Below, in pieces: positions 1-8,025 of a stretch of 64,000 bases of DNA. The stretch is from Kineothrix alysoides. GTDB taxonomy: Bacteria; Bacillota; Clostridia; Lachnospirales; Lachnospiraceae. Made by a program: the position numbers and the translations under genes. How positions within the stretch are numbered: the first letter of the stretch is position 1; every line of letters starts with the position of its first letter. The notes below the pieces were generated by a model. The model did not search any database. It saw nothing but the letters and a program-made list of their open reading frames with translations, and had not been told where the DNA came from. Where the stretch lies: positions 186,001-250,000 of the forward strand of contig NZ_JPNB01000001.1 of assembly GCF_000732725.1 (NCBI RefSeq). Direction: 5' to 3'.

Positions 1-110
1 GCAATAGGAATGAAAAAGAAACAGAAATAAAAGAGAAGCAGAAATGGAAAAACAGAAAAGAAATAATAATAAATGAAGAAATGGAAATATGAAATAAAAT
101 GAAGCAGTAA
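1..110. other. Purine-rich non-coding stretch
   Basis: The first 110 bases are almost entirely A and G, with short recurring purine words such as AGAAATGGAAA. No start codon with a ribosome binding site and no convincing reading frame is visible. It could be the 3' flank of a gene lying left of the window, because a terminator-like hairpin follows at once. Confidence 0.4.
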
Positions 111-150
111 AAGAGGATATTTACCGGAAACTTAAGGTAAATATCCTCTT
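111..150 (+). terminator. Terminator-like hairpin
   Basis: A perfect 15-bp stem is formed by AAGAGGATATTTACC (111-125) and its complement (136-150) with a 10-base loop. The descending arm ends in TCTT and is followed by TGTTT. It probably ends a transcript that starts left of the window, before the MATE gene. Confidence 0.6.
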
Positions 151-251
151 TGTTTAAGTTCCCATTGAAAAACCGGGATAAGTGCGATATACTGCTAATC
201 GTGTACACAAATGATGGAATTATTTAAAGAAATCCACAAAAGCGGAAGGAT

Positions 252-1655
252 ATGAGCAAAGAAATGTCCGGTAAATTAATGCAGGATGAAAATAATATAA
301 AAGTAACGGATATGGGAAAAAGTAATGCCATAACGGAGGGAGTAATCTGGAAACAGTTGCTCCTCTTCTTTTTCCCTATTTTATTCGGCACTTTTTTTCA
401 GCAGTTATATAATGCGATAGACGCCATTATCGTAGGAAGATATGTGGGAAAGGAGGCGCTTTCTGCCGTGGGCGGAAGCACCAATACAGTGATTCAGCTA
501 ATCGTAGGCTTTTTTGTAGGTCTATCCAGCGGAGCCACCGTTATCATATCCCAATATTACGGAGCGAAGAGGCAGGAGATGGTGGGATATGCGGTACATA
601 CGGCAATTGCCTTCAGCGTGATTGCAGGTCTTGCTATGTCAGCAGCAGGTATCCTCACTGCACCGGCAGTATTAAAAGCTATGAATACACCGGAGGATGT
701 GCTTGGGCCGTCAGTTACCTTCCTTCGGATTTATTACTTAGGGATGGTAGGGAATCTCGTTTATAATATAGGTGCGGGAATACTCAGGGCAGTAGGTGAC
801 GCCAAACGGCCTCTGTACTTTTTGATCGTGAGTTGTATGACAAACATCGTTCTCGACATGCTGTTTGTGGTAGGCCTCGGCATGGGAGTGGCAGGGGCGG
901 CGTTAGCGACTATCATTTCCCAGGCGCTCAGTGCGGTACTTGTTATAATGCTGTTAGCAAGGACGAAGGATATGCACCGTCTGGTCCTTCGCGATATCCG
1001 TTTGGATAGAAGGATGTTAGCGAGAATTATTAAGATCGGATTTCCGGCAGGCATGCAGTCAATTATGTACAGTTCCTCCAACGTCATTATACAAGCCGGC
1101 ATTAATTCCCTGGGAACGGATACTGTAGCGGCATGGACGGCCTATAGTAAGATAGACAGTATATTTTGGATGATCGTCAGCGCCTTCGGCATTTCGGTCA
1201 CTACATTCGTGGGGCAGAACTATGGAGCGGGGAAGAAAGAACGGATGAAAAAAGGAGTACGGATATGTATGGCTATGACTTTTGCCGCTACCTTTTTGAT
1301 TTCCTTTGTGCTATATTTCTGGGGAATATATTGCTATCGGCTGTTTACTACAGATACGGCGGTAATAAGGATAGGAGTGCAGATGCTGCGCTTTCTCGTG
1401 CCTGTGTACTTCACATATGTAGCCATCGAGATTCTCTCCGGTGCCCTGCGCGGCGTGGGCGATAGCTGGATTCCTATGATTATATGTCTGATAGGAATAT
1501 GCTCGCTGCGCGTAATATGGCTTATGCTGGCGGTTCCGCTTCGAAAGAATATTTATACGATCATGTTCAGCTACCCGCTCACATGGGTAGTTACGACTAT
1601 TCTGTTCGTCATATATTATTTGTTTTTCAGTAAAGTTAAAGGACGTCAAAAATAA
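252..1655 (+). CDS. MATE family efflux transporter
   Basis: The protein has 467 residues and about 12 hydrophobic segments, the usual size and topology of multidrug and toxic compound extrusion pumps. Typical MATE features are visible: an N-terminal stretch with FPILFGTFFQQLYNAIDAIIVGR, then GGSTN and LSSGATVIISQYYGA, and the equivalent second-half motif VTTFVGQNYGAG. These proteins export cationic drugs or metabolites using Na+ or H+ gradients; the substrate cannot be read from sequence. The ATG at 252 follows a good GGAAGG ribosome binding site. The gene is convergent with the LytTR regulator, 16 bp downstream. It belongs to the NorM/DinF-like part of the family and is a different branch from the second MATE gene near 53 kb. 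Confidence 0.92.
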   Translation: MSKEMSGKLMQDENNIKVTDMGKSNAITEGVIWKQLLLFFFPILFGTFFQQLYNAIDAIIVGRYVGKEALSAVGGSTNTVIQLIVGFFVGLSSGATVIISQYYGAKRQEMVGYAVHTAIAFSVIAGLAMSAAGILTAPAVLKAMNTPEDVLGPSVTFLRIYYLGMVGNLVYNIGAGILRAVGDAKRPLYFLIVSCMTNIVLDMLFVVGLGMGVAGAALATIISQALSAVLVIMLLARTKDMHRLVLRDIRLDRRMLARIIKIGFPAGMQSIMYSSSNVIIQAGINSLGTDTVAAWTAYSKIDSIFWMIVSAFGISVTTFVGQNYGAGKKERMKKGVRICMAMTFAATFLISFVLYFWGIYCYRLFTTDTAVIRIGVQMLRFLVPVYFTYVAIEILSGALRGVGDSWIPMIICLIGICSLRVIWLMLAVPLRKNIYTIMFSYPLTWVVTTILFVIYYLFFSKVKGRQK

Positions 1656-1671
1656 AGTTCTATGGAAACAC

Positions 1672-2421
1672 TTAAGGAATATTCATATTCAGCTTTAGGG
1701 CAAGCGACTTTACAATGCGTGTAGCAACCGGACAGACCTTTCCGTTTTCCAGAATGACCAGACAATTTTTAATATTTACTTCTTTCACGTGGGAAAGGTT
1801 AATAATGCACGATTTATGACATTGAAAAAATGATTCGTCCAAAAGCTTTACTATTTTCTTCAAGGAATAGAAAAGCTCGGTATATCCATTTCTCTTATAG
1901 ATTCGAATCTTATGCGCTTCTACGGAAGTTTCAATGCAGTAAATATCGGGCAGCTTCATGGAAATGATACGTCCGTCGATTTTTAAGGCGATAGCCTTTT
2001 GAATAGTATTGGTAGGGAGCGTATATAGCTCCAGCGCTTTGAGAATACATTCGCGTATGCGGGAGGAAATATCCTTGCTGTCGCTTTTTATAATATAATC
2101 CATGGCTTCCACCTTGTATTTGAAAGAAAGATAGGAAAGCTCGCTGTGAACAGTGACGAACACGATAAAGCCCCGCGGATCATATTTCCTTATTTCTCTG
2201 GCAAGAGCGAAGCCGTCAATGGAAGTATTCAGATTAACGTCGAGAAAATATAAGGATGGAGTCTTATGCTCGGTCAAATAGGAGAGAAGCTGATAGGGTG
2301 AAGAAGTAGTGCAAACGATAGAAGCATCCATATCTTCAATCATGATTGTGTTGGATACCAATTTATTAAAATGCTGCAATTGATTTTCATCGTCATCACA
2401 AATGTATACTGGTAACATCAT
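1672..2421 (-). CDS. LytTR-family response regulator (AgrA-like)
   Basis: A 249-residue protein with an N-terminal receiver domain (acidic cluster D9-D11, probable phosphoacceptor D61 in YFLDVN) and a C-terminal LytTR DNA-binding domain from about residue 145, with the typical ESFFQCHKSCIIN stretch. Family members such as AgrA and ComE bind direct repeats upstream of quorum-sensing or bacteriocin genes. It is transcribed divergently from the agrB-like gene, so the 216-bp gap between them is the natural place for its sites. No partner histidine kinase is adjacent, so the input signal is unknown. The Agr link is inferred from neighbourhood plus domain architecture. Confidence 0.9.
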   Translation of the reverse strand: MMLPVYICDDDENQLQHFNKLVSNTIMIEDMDASIVCTTSSPYQLLSYLTEHKTPSLYFLDVNLNTSIDGFALAREIRKYDPRGFIVFVTVHSELSYLSFKYKVEAMDYIIKSDSKDISSRIRECILKALELYTLPTNTIQKAIALKIDGRIISMKLPDIYCIETSVEAHKIRIYKRNGYTELFYSLKKIVKLLDESFFQCHKSCIINLSHVKEVNIKNCLVILENGKVCPVATRIVKSLALKLNMNIP

Positions 2422-2637
2422 TCCCCCTCAGTAAAAGTTGATATTAATGATGTCATGATACGATATAATAATTGAATTTACTACTTCTTACAACAAATCT
2501 ATGATAATATTTTCATATGGAAATAAGGTGAAAAAATAATCGTTTAAGAAATGGAATTGAGCGTTTATGAAAAATATGGTAATATAATATCGAAGTATGT
2601 TATAAATAGAATCACGAGATGAGACGAGGTGTATAGC

Positions 2638-3225
2638 ATGGAACATATGCTTGCGAGTAAGATTACGGATTGGTGTTTGAAGCGCAATGAGATGTCGGAG
2701 ACACAAGCCATAGCGGTTACCTATGGAATAGAATTAATCTTTAATTCTCTGTTCAAAATGATAGGGCTAATATTGATCGGACTCATTTTCGGTCGTGCAT
2801 GGGATGTAATATTATCAATTGGATGTTTTTCTTTGTTGCGTTCTTGTGCGGGAGGAGTACATATGAAGTCGAGCCTTGGCTGCTTCTTATCCATGGCGCT
2901 CGTGAGTGTCCTTTCCTGTGTAGGCGCGGAGTATATCAGTTATCTGCCGGTTGGCGTAATGATAGCTTTAACATTAGGAATTATAGTAGTTAATAAATTG
3001 TATGCACCATTTTTTACTGAAAATAATCCGATTGAAGACGGTAAACTTATCAAAAAGAAAAATACAGGTGCAGTAATAATCTCTGTAATATTATTGGCAA
3101 TCATATGGATTACGCCCATATGGAAGCTTAAAATGATATTGCTTATACCGGTAACACTGGAAACCTTAAGCATATTGCCGTGCTGGCACGGAACTAAAAA
3201 AGCGGCTCAGGACAAAGCTGAATAA
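2638..3225 (+). CDS. AgrB-like accessory gene regulator protease
   Basis: The 195-residue membrane protein matches the AgrB family, integral-membrane cysteine peptidases that cleave and cyclise the AgrD propeptide into an autoinducing peptide. The signature SCAGGVHMKSSLGC contains the catalytic pair His75 and Cys82, seven residues apart as in staphylococcal AgrB. Four to six hydrophobic segments are present. I place the start at the ATG at 2638, eight bases after a GAGG site, rather than the in-frame GTG at 2629, which overlaps that site. No AgrD-like small gene is seen on either side, and no AgrC kinase. It may act on a peptide encoded elsewhere. Confidence 0.85.
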   Translation: MEHMLASKITDWCLKRNEMSETQAIAVTYGIELIFNSLFKMIGLILIGLIFGRAWDVILSIGCFSLLRSCAGGVHMKSSLGCFLSMALVSVLSCVGAEYISYLPVGVMIALTLGIIVVNKLYAPFFTENNPIEDGKLIKKKNTGAVIISVILLAIIWITPIWKLKMILLIPVTLETLSILPCWHGTKKAAQDKAE

Positions 3226-3255
3226 AAGCCTGCACCGCAGCAAAAACTTGATAAT

Positions 3256-3325
3256 AAAGCAAGCATATTATTACTTAGTGTCAAAGGGGAATTTTGAGAA
3301 TTGTCTTAATGTGCTTGCTTTTATT
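3256..3325 (+). terminator. Long-loop hairpin after agrB
   Basis: AAAGCAAGCA (3256-3265) pairs with TGCTTGCTTT (3312-3321), the second arm running into TTTATTA. The 46-base loop is large, so this may be a composite structure. It lies between two convergent genes and could end the agrB transcript. Confidence 0.4.
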
Positions 3326-3338
3326 ATATCTAAATCAA

Positions 3339-4148
3339 TCAACGCTTCTTTATGTACCAGTCTAAGTTCTGCGGAATTTTATATCTTTTTTTACCCTTAC
3401 TATACCCATAATTAATTGCTTTAACAGGGCATGCATGAAGGCAGGACATACAAAATTCACATTTTTGTCCCCAAACCGGTTTTTGAGAGACCATGCGGAT
3501 ATTTTCCACAGGACACACCTTGCTGCATAATCCACAACCGGTGCAGGAACTGTCCAAGTTGGAAGAAAAAATATTGCCTCTTTGCCAAAGGACGCTTGTT
3601 TCTTTTTCATTTAATTTATATCCAAAACTATGCCATGGTCTTACAAAAAAAGGTTCAAAATTCCGATGTGCCTGTTTATCTATGATCATAGAGGAATATT
3701 TGTTCAATTTATCTGTCGCTTTATTAAATAATTTACTGATATTTTTTTCGTCAGGAAGCCGATTAACATCTGTTAATAAATTACTTTTGTTTATGAGTGC
3801 TATATTATTAGGCATCTTTATACGATAAGAGGCAGAAAGTTTCATATTTCGTGTATCTAATATTTTTTCAAGCTGAATAGTTGCAATCCCGTCATATCCC
3901 CCCATTGTATGGACTTCATATAAATAGGAAGTATTAATTAATACGCTGTTTAGAAATTTTTTGATGATATTTGGCAATCCCCAATAGTAAACCGGGAAAA
4001 AGATTCCAACACGGTCGGCGCTGAGTGCTCTTGAGTTATCATATTGGGCAATATTAATAAGCTGGCAATCTCCGATCCTGTCTGCCAGTGTTTTGGCGGC
4101 CCAATATGTATTTCCTGTACCACTGAAATAAAATATAATATTTTTCAT
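3339..4148 (-). CDS. EFR1-family flavodoxin-ferredoxin fusion protein
   Basis: The 269-residue protein begins with a flavodoxin-like segment (FYFSGTGNTYWAAKTLA, an FMN phosphate-binding loop) and ends with two [4Fe-4S] ferredoxin motifs, CTGCGLCSKVCP and CEFCMSCLHACP. This arrangement defines the EFR1 (flavodoxin plus ferredoxin) proteins of anaerobic Firmicutes. The predicted role is low-potential electron transfer in the cytoplasm; no specific partner is known. It follows a TetR gene by 20 bp on the same strand, so the two are probably one operon under the twin operator at 4798-4830. Base composition is AT-rich relative to the core genes. Confidence 0.9.
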   Translation of the reverse strand: MKNIIFYFSGTGNTYWAAKTLADRIGDCQLINIAQYDNSRALSADRVGIFFPVYYWGLPNIIKKFLNSVLINTSYLYEVHTMGGYDGIATIQLEKILDTRNMKLSASYRIKMPNNIALINKSNLLTDVNRLPDEKNISKLFNKATDKLNKYSSMIIDKQAHRNFEPFFVRPWHSFGYKLNEKETSVLWQRGNIFSSNLDSSCTGCGLCSKVCPVENIRMVSQKPVWGQKCEFCMSCLHACPVKAINYGYSKGKKRYKIPQNLDWYIKKR

Positions 4149-4168
4149 ACTTTTTATCCTTTTTAAAT

Positions 4169-4741
4169 TTAGATTTGAATAAGGTTAATCATATCTGCAA
4201 TCATTTTGTTGCGCTGTTTTTTTTCAAAGAAATTAAAAGAAGTATTTTCTTTGATAATATCAGCTTCAAGAAATGATAGTTGTATGGTGCTGGAAATCAT
4301 ATTTAAAATAATCATTATTTCGTCGTCATTTAAATTGCTGTTTATTGATTTTAAAATGGGAGAATAATATTCAATAGCCTGTTTTAAGGAATCCGCTTTT
4401 ATACACCCTTCCAAACAAAATTTTATATACAATTTACTTATTTCTCCATGCCCGGCTAAAAAGTCTGCATATGATTGAAAAGACAGTACAATCATTTCTT
4501 TGGACTCGACGTTTTTCTTTAGGAAGCTTTTATTTTCTTCTCTAATACTATTCTCTATATATTGCTTTACCGCATCAACTAATAAGTCCTGTTTACTTTT
4601 GTAATGATAATTGATTAACCCGACTGCTACATTTGCTTTTTTGGCTATTTGGCTAATACTGATATTAGATGAGCCGGTTTCTTCGATTAACTCTATCACA
4701 GCATTTACCATATCGTTTTTTGTTCTTTCGGCTTTGTACAT
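4169..4741 (-). CDS. TetR-family transcriptional regulator
   Basis: A 190-residue protein with an N-terminal helix-turn-helix (ISISQIAKKANVAVGLINYHYKSKQDLL, about residues 27-55) and a variable helical C-terminal ligand domain, the standard TetR plan. It is the first gene of a two-gene operon with the EFR1 protein. Two copies of TTGAAT-N3-ATTCAA lie just upstream and are the likely operators, which suggests autorepression together with the EFR1 gene. The inducer cannot be predicted from sequence. Confidence 0.9.
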   Translation of the reverse strand: MYKAERTKNDMVNAVIELIEETGSSNISISQIAKKANVAVGLINYHYKSKQDLLVDAVKQYIENSIREENKSFLKKNVESKEMIVLSFQSYADFLAGHGEISKLYIKFCLEGCIKADSLKQAIEYYSPILKSINSNLNDDEIMIILNMISSTIQLSFLEADIIKENTSFNFFEKKQRNKMIADMINLIQI

Positions 4742-4797
4742 ATATCATCCCCTCTTTCGAATTAAAATGTTATTTGATAATTGATGGTATTCTGAAA

Positions 4798-4830
4798 TTG
4801 AATAGTATTCAATAATTGAATTTGATTCAA
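4798..4830. promoter_or_regulatory. Twin TetR-type operator
   Basis: Two 15-bp palindromes share the same half-site: TTGAATAGTATTCAA (4798-4812) and TTGAATTTGATTCAA (4816-4830), both TTGAAT-N3-ATTCAA, with centres 18 bp apart. They lie 57-89 bp upstream of the TetR start on its transcribed side. Identical half-sites and spacing with different spacer bases are the expected pattern for two dimer sites. Confidence 0.7.
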
Positions 4831-5010
4831 TTATATCACTTGTATATTATCTGTCAACAAAGATACTATAAATTATTTTTAAACTTGAGTTTTAGATTCG
4901 GGTATATGATTACATATTGAGTACAGGTTTTATAGCGTTTCATTGGAAAAAATTGTATGCAAATACTATCGTCAGGATAATCTATACTTTTTTATTGCAT
5001 AAATTTTTTT

Positions 5011-5054
5011 ATAGTGATATATTTATAACATATAAGTTATAAATATATCACTAT
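5011..5054. promoter_or_regulatory. Perfect 19-bp inverted repeat in leader
   Basis: The arm ATAGTGATATATTTATAAC (5011-5029) is perfectly complementary to 5036-5054, with a 6-base spacer. The right arm ends immediately before the AGGAGA ribosome binding site of the membrane-protein/XRE pair. It can be an operator for the XRE regulator, or an RNA hairpin that controls access to the ribosome binding site. Confidence 0.7.
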
Positions 5055-5067
5055 AGGAGAGTGCATT

Positions 5068-5463
5068 ATGAAAGTGAAAATGAATACTAAACTAAGGCTT
5101 GTTATGGAAGTAATAACAGTGCTGTACTTATTTCTTAGCGCATTACTACAGAATTCAGATTTCAATATTCCGCTTTTACTGACTTTGATTTGGAGCGTGA
5201 TATGGTTCCTAATCTTTTTACAAGGAAAAAGATTAGGTGGAATAAAGGATGAGCTGATAATTTCCATATTATCTAAAATAAATGGAATAGTGGTGTATTT
5301 CTTTATATTTGCGATTGGCACTTTGTGTGTTTTTCTTATAACACCGTATAATAGCTTTTTTATTTCAAAGGTTACGATCGGGATATATTTAATGCTTATA
5401 CTTCTTATTGCAACTGTAGTCAGATTATTATTATTTATATATTATGATAAGAAGGGTATGTAA
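5068..5463 (+). CDS. Small membrane protein, unknown function
   Basis: A 131-residue protein with four predicted membrane segments (roughly residues 8-27, 33-50, 70-92 and 103-127) and few charged loops. I do not recognise the family. It starts at an ATG with an AGGAGA site directly after a 19-bp inverted repeat and is followed 9 bp later by a small XRE regulator. This membrane-protein/XRE layout is common in Firmicutes, where the regulator controls its own operon. The gene is AT-rich. A role as a sensor partner of the regulator is possible but only inferred from position. Confidence 0.75.
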   Translation: MKVKMNTKLRLVMEVITVLYLFLSALLQNSDFNIPLLLTLIWSVIWFLIFLQGKRLGGIKDELIISILSKINGIVVYFFIFAIGTLCVFLITPYNSFFISKVTIGIYLMLILLIATVVRLLLFIYYDKKGM

Positions 5464-5472
5464 AAGGTGGCT

Positions 5473-5670
5473 ATGTTAAATACAAAAATAAAAGAATACC
5501 GGGAAAAGAAATCAATGAGTCAAAATGAACTTGCCAAATTGGTTGGGGTAAGAAGAGAAACAATAGTCCATTTGGAAAACGGCAGATATAATCCTTCTTT
5601 AAAATTAGCAATGGATATAGCAAAAGTATTCGACACAACAGTTGAAGATTTGTTTGAATTTATTGGTTAA
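5473..5670 (+). CDS. Small XRE-family repressor (single HTH domain)
   Basis: The protein has 65 residues and is nothing but a Cro/C1-type helix-turn-helix (SQNELAKLVGVRRETIVHLENGRYNPSLKLAMDIAKVF) with the common ending TTVEDLFEF. Stand-alone domains of this kind usually bind the promoter of their own operon. The ATG at 5473 is chosen because AAAGGTGG lies just before it; the in-frame GTG at 5467 overlaps that site. It sits 9 bp behind the membrane protein and is likely co-transcribed. Confidence 0.88.
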   Translation: MLNTKIKEYREKKSMSQNELAKLVGVRRETIVHLENGRYNPSLKLAMDIAKVFDTTVEDLFEFIG

Positions 5671-5750
5671 AATAATGAACTGGCGCTGTCATAGTGCAAT
5701 CTATAACCATATCGGAGTATGGGACGGCGCTGCGGTTAGTGCGTGCATGG

Positions 5751-5785
5751 AAAAAGCGGTATAACAGTGAGATGTTATACCGCTT
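5751..5785 (-). terminator. Rho-independent terminator of asnA
   Basis: On the minus strand a 13-bp perfect stem (5773-5785 with 5754-5766, six-base loop) is followed by a run of five T (5755-5751). It lies about 65 bp beyond the asnA stop codon. Confidence 0.8.
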
Positions 5786-5849
5786 ATCATTATTATTAAA
5801 ATAAAAAATCTCAAACTGATTTTGAAGATTCCGATAGCTTTGCAATTTC

Positions 5850-6860
5850 TTAAAGCAACTGCAGTCCATTCTCCCTGGCAGCAGCCATCGTCTCGTCAGG
5901 CCAAAGCGAGCACTGAACCTCTCCAATATGTGCCTTGCGCAAAAAGAACATACAGATACGCGATTGTCCGATGCCGCCGCCAATCGTATAGGGAAGTTCT
6001 TCCTCAACGACTGCTTTTTGGAAAGGAAGTTTCACGCGTTCCGGACATCCTGCCTTTTCCAGCTGAGAAAGCAGAGCCTCTTTATCCACGCGAATTCCCA
6101 TGGAAGATAGTTCCAGTGCGATATCGAGAACCGGATAATAAACAACAATATCTGCGTTTAAAGTCCAATCGTCGTAGTCAGGAGCACGCCCGTCGTGCCT
6201 TTCGCCGGATTCCAGCAAATCCCCGATCTGCATAATGCATACGGCTCCTTTGGCTTTAGAGATATAATATTCTCTCTCCTTCGGTGTGTTATCGGGGAAC
6301 ATGTTCTCCAGTTCCTGCGTTGTGATAAAGAAGATATCGTGGGGCAGTATCTCTTCTATATAATCGTATCTGATTGCCAGATACTTTTCCGTCTTGCGCA
6401 GTACTTTGTATACGGTACGGACTACCTCTTGCAAGGTTTCGATATTTCGTTCTTCTTTGGAAATAATTTTTTCCCAGTCCCATTGATCCACATAAATGGA
6501 ATGAATATTATCGGTCTCTTCATCCCGACGGATAGCGCTCATGTCGGTATAAAGGCCTTCTCCGTGAGAAAAACCGTATTTTTGAAGCGCCGAACGTTTC
6601 CACTTGGCGAGGGAGTGAACGATTTCGGCTTCCGCATCACCCTGCTCCTTAATGCCGAAGGTAACGGGGCGTTCTACGCCGTTTAAGTTGTCGTTCAGAC
6701 CTGATTCGGGGGTAACAAATAAGGGTGCAGATACGCGCAGCAGGTTCAAACGCTCGGCAAGAAGATTCTGAAAGAAATCCTTGACGGTTTTAATACCGAT
6801 CTGGGTATCGTGCAAATTAAGTGCCGACTGGTAGTCTTTAGGAATAACCGGCTTGCTCAT
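5850..6860 (-). CDS. asnA: Aspartate--ammonia ligase
   Basis: The 336-residue protein matches AsnA, the ammonia-dependent asparagine synthetase that resembles class II aminoacyl-tRNA synthetases and makes asparagine from aspartate, ATP and ammonia. Recognisable stretches are VSAPLFVTPESGLNDNLNG near the N-terminus, IYVDQWDWEK in the middle, and LPYTIGGGIGQSRICMFFLRKAHIGEVQ near the C-terminus, the class II motif 3 equivalent. Length is as expected for the family. The gene stands alone, with its terminator on the far side and about 130 bp of AT-rich sequence upstream, in which I see no T-box. Confidence 0.96.
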   Translation of the reverse strand: MSKPVIPKDYQSALNLHDTQIGIKTVKDFFQNLLAERLNLLRVSAPLFVTPESGLNDNLNGVERPVTFGIKEQGDAEAEIVHSLAKWKRSALQKYGFSHGEGLYTDMSAIRRDEETDNIHSIYVDQWDWEKIISKEERNIETLQEVVRTVYKVLRKTEKYLAIRYDYIEEILPHDIFFITTQELENMFPDNTPKEREYYISKAKGAVCIMQIGDLLESGERHDGRAPDYDDWTLNADIVVYYPVLDIALELSSMGIRVDKEALLSQLEKAGCPERVKLPFQKAVVEEELPYTIGGGIGQSRICMFFLRKAHIGEVQCSLWPDETMAAARENGLQLL

Positions 6861-6989
6861 AAGTAATCATCCTCACTTTTTTCTTTATTATTAATCATCT
6901 TACATAATTATACACAACTAATATTTAACCGCGTTTTGGATGATAATGCAAGCGTTAAATACTGTGAAGCAATATTTTGTATATTAAAT

Positions 6990-7090
6990 GTTACTGTTCA
7001 CTCCGTTCTCAGCAACGCATGATTTCTGCAATGCAAAAATTTTGCATGTAAATTCGCCCTGTAAAGCAGAAATCATCTCTTAAATCACGT
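6990..7090 (-). repeat. MITE-like repeat family 1, copy A (truncated)
   Basis: This copy begins with the terminal repeat GTTACTGTTCAC (6990-7001) and matches the reverse complement of the full copy at 14595-14743 through the words CCGTTCTCAGCAAC, TGCAATGCAAAAATTTTGCATG and GAAATCATCTCTT. It loses similarity near 7090, inside the end of the neighbouring gene, so the other terminal repeat is missing. The stop codon and last codons of the flavin-oxidoreductase gene fall inside the repeat. Confidence 0.8.
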
Positions 7091-7573
7091 TCTTCTCCGA
7101 ACCAATTCGATTGCTTCTTTGCCGGACATATGCTCGATATCCAGTTCTATCATGCAAAGCTGCGGGAGTGATTTGTCAATTTCCTGAAGGTGCCCTTGTG
7201 CCTGCTCGGGAGAATACCTTTTTGTCAATTTCTCGATAGCGCTTCTTTTCTGCGCTTCGTCCTCCAGGATTCTGGCTTTTCCGAAAGCGATGACGCTGCG
7301 AAAGTAAGTGGTATATTTCTCCGGTACCACACTGTCTTTATCGATAACACAGAAGGAGACCTTTTCATTTCTTACAATGGAATCTATCTTGTGCCCCGTT
7401 TTAGCACAGTGGAAAAAGATTCTGGAATCATCGTACACATAACTGAGCGGAACCGCATAAGGATACCCGTCGTCTCCGGATACAGCGAGAACGCCGGAGG
7501 TTCCCCGCTGCAGGACATTGATACATTCTTCTTCCGGTAGATTTTGTTTTTCTCGTCTCATTTCTCTAAACAT
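7085..7573 (-). CDS. Pyridoxamine 5'-phosphate oxidase-like flavoprotein (NimA type)
   Basis: A 162-residue protein of the split-barrel, FMN-binding PPOX superfamily, resembling the nitroimidazole-resistance (NimA) group. The pattern GVLAVSGDDGYPYAVPLSYVYDDSRIFFHCAKTGHKID is the typical core, including the HxAxxGxK-like cofactor contact. Members reduce or bind flavins and sometimes detoxify nitro-compounds; the substrate here is unknown. It is last in a three-gene minus-strand cluster with an EamA-like transporter (14 bp gap) and a GNAT. The last codons and stop lie within a truncated copy of repeat family 1, so the native C-terminus may have been replaced. Confidence 0.85.
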   Translation of the reverse strand: MFREMRREKQNLPEEECINVLQRGTSGVLAVSGDDGYPYAVPLSYVYDDSRIFFHCAKTGHKIDSIVRNEKVSFCVIDKDSVVPEKYTTYFRSVIAFGKARILEDEAQKRSAIEKLTKRYSPEQAQGHLQEIDKSLPQLCMIELDIEHMSGKEAIELVRRRT

Positions 7574-7587
7574 ATGACACCTCTTTC

Positions 7588-8025
7588 TTATTTTGTATTA
7601 ATTATGAACATGCCGACAATGCAAATGGCGATTCCCGCCAATTTTTTCATGGAAAGGCCCTCTTTATAAAGAAGCCAGCCGACAAACAGCATAATAACTG
7701 ATACACACATATTTGCAATCAGCGACCCCTTGCTGATTTCCCAGCCGTTTCGATACATCAGAAGATAGCCGCCCTCTACACCTAATACGGCGAGTCCCAG
7801 CAAGAAATTGGATAAATTCATCTTGCTCATTTCCATAATCAGGCTTTCTTTTTTCGTCAGAAAGAACAAAAGAATACTGGAAACAAGGGCCACTCCATAA
7901 GTAGCGATAAGGGCAAGGAACGGATTTACGTCGGAGGGCGTATTTTTGCTGAACGTATGATAGAAGACATTGGAAAGGATGACCAGTAAAATAGGCATAA
8001 TATATAGATAATTCAAATTATTCAT
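7588..8025 (-). CDS. Small EamA/SMR-type membrane transporter
   Basis: The 145-residue protein has four membrane segments and ends with the EamA-like pattern LYKEGLSMKKLAGIAICIVGMFIIN, so it resembles a half-size drug/metabolite transporter that would work as a dimer. The start overlaps the end of the upstream GNAT gene by 8 bp, which suggests translational coupling. The substrate is not predictable from sequence. Confidence 0.78.
   Translation of the reverse strand: MNNLNYLYIMPILLVILSNVFYHTFSKNTPSDVNPFLALIATYGVALVSSILLFFLTKKESLIMEMSKMNLSNFLLGLAVLGVEGGYLLMYRNGWEISKGSLIANMCVSVIMLFVGWLLYKEGLSMKKLAGIAICIVGMFIINTK

Noticed and set aside
2422-2637. Search for an agrD-like gene between the LytTR and agrB genes
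   Set aside because: Only frames of a few codons occur (for example MKNMVI), none with a cysteine and charged tail.
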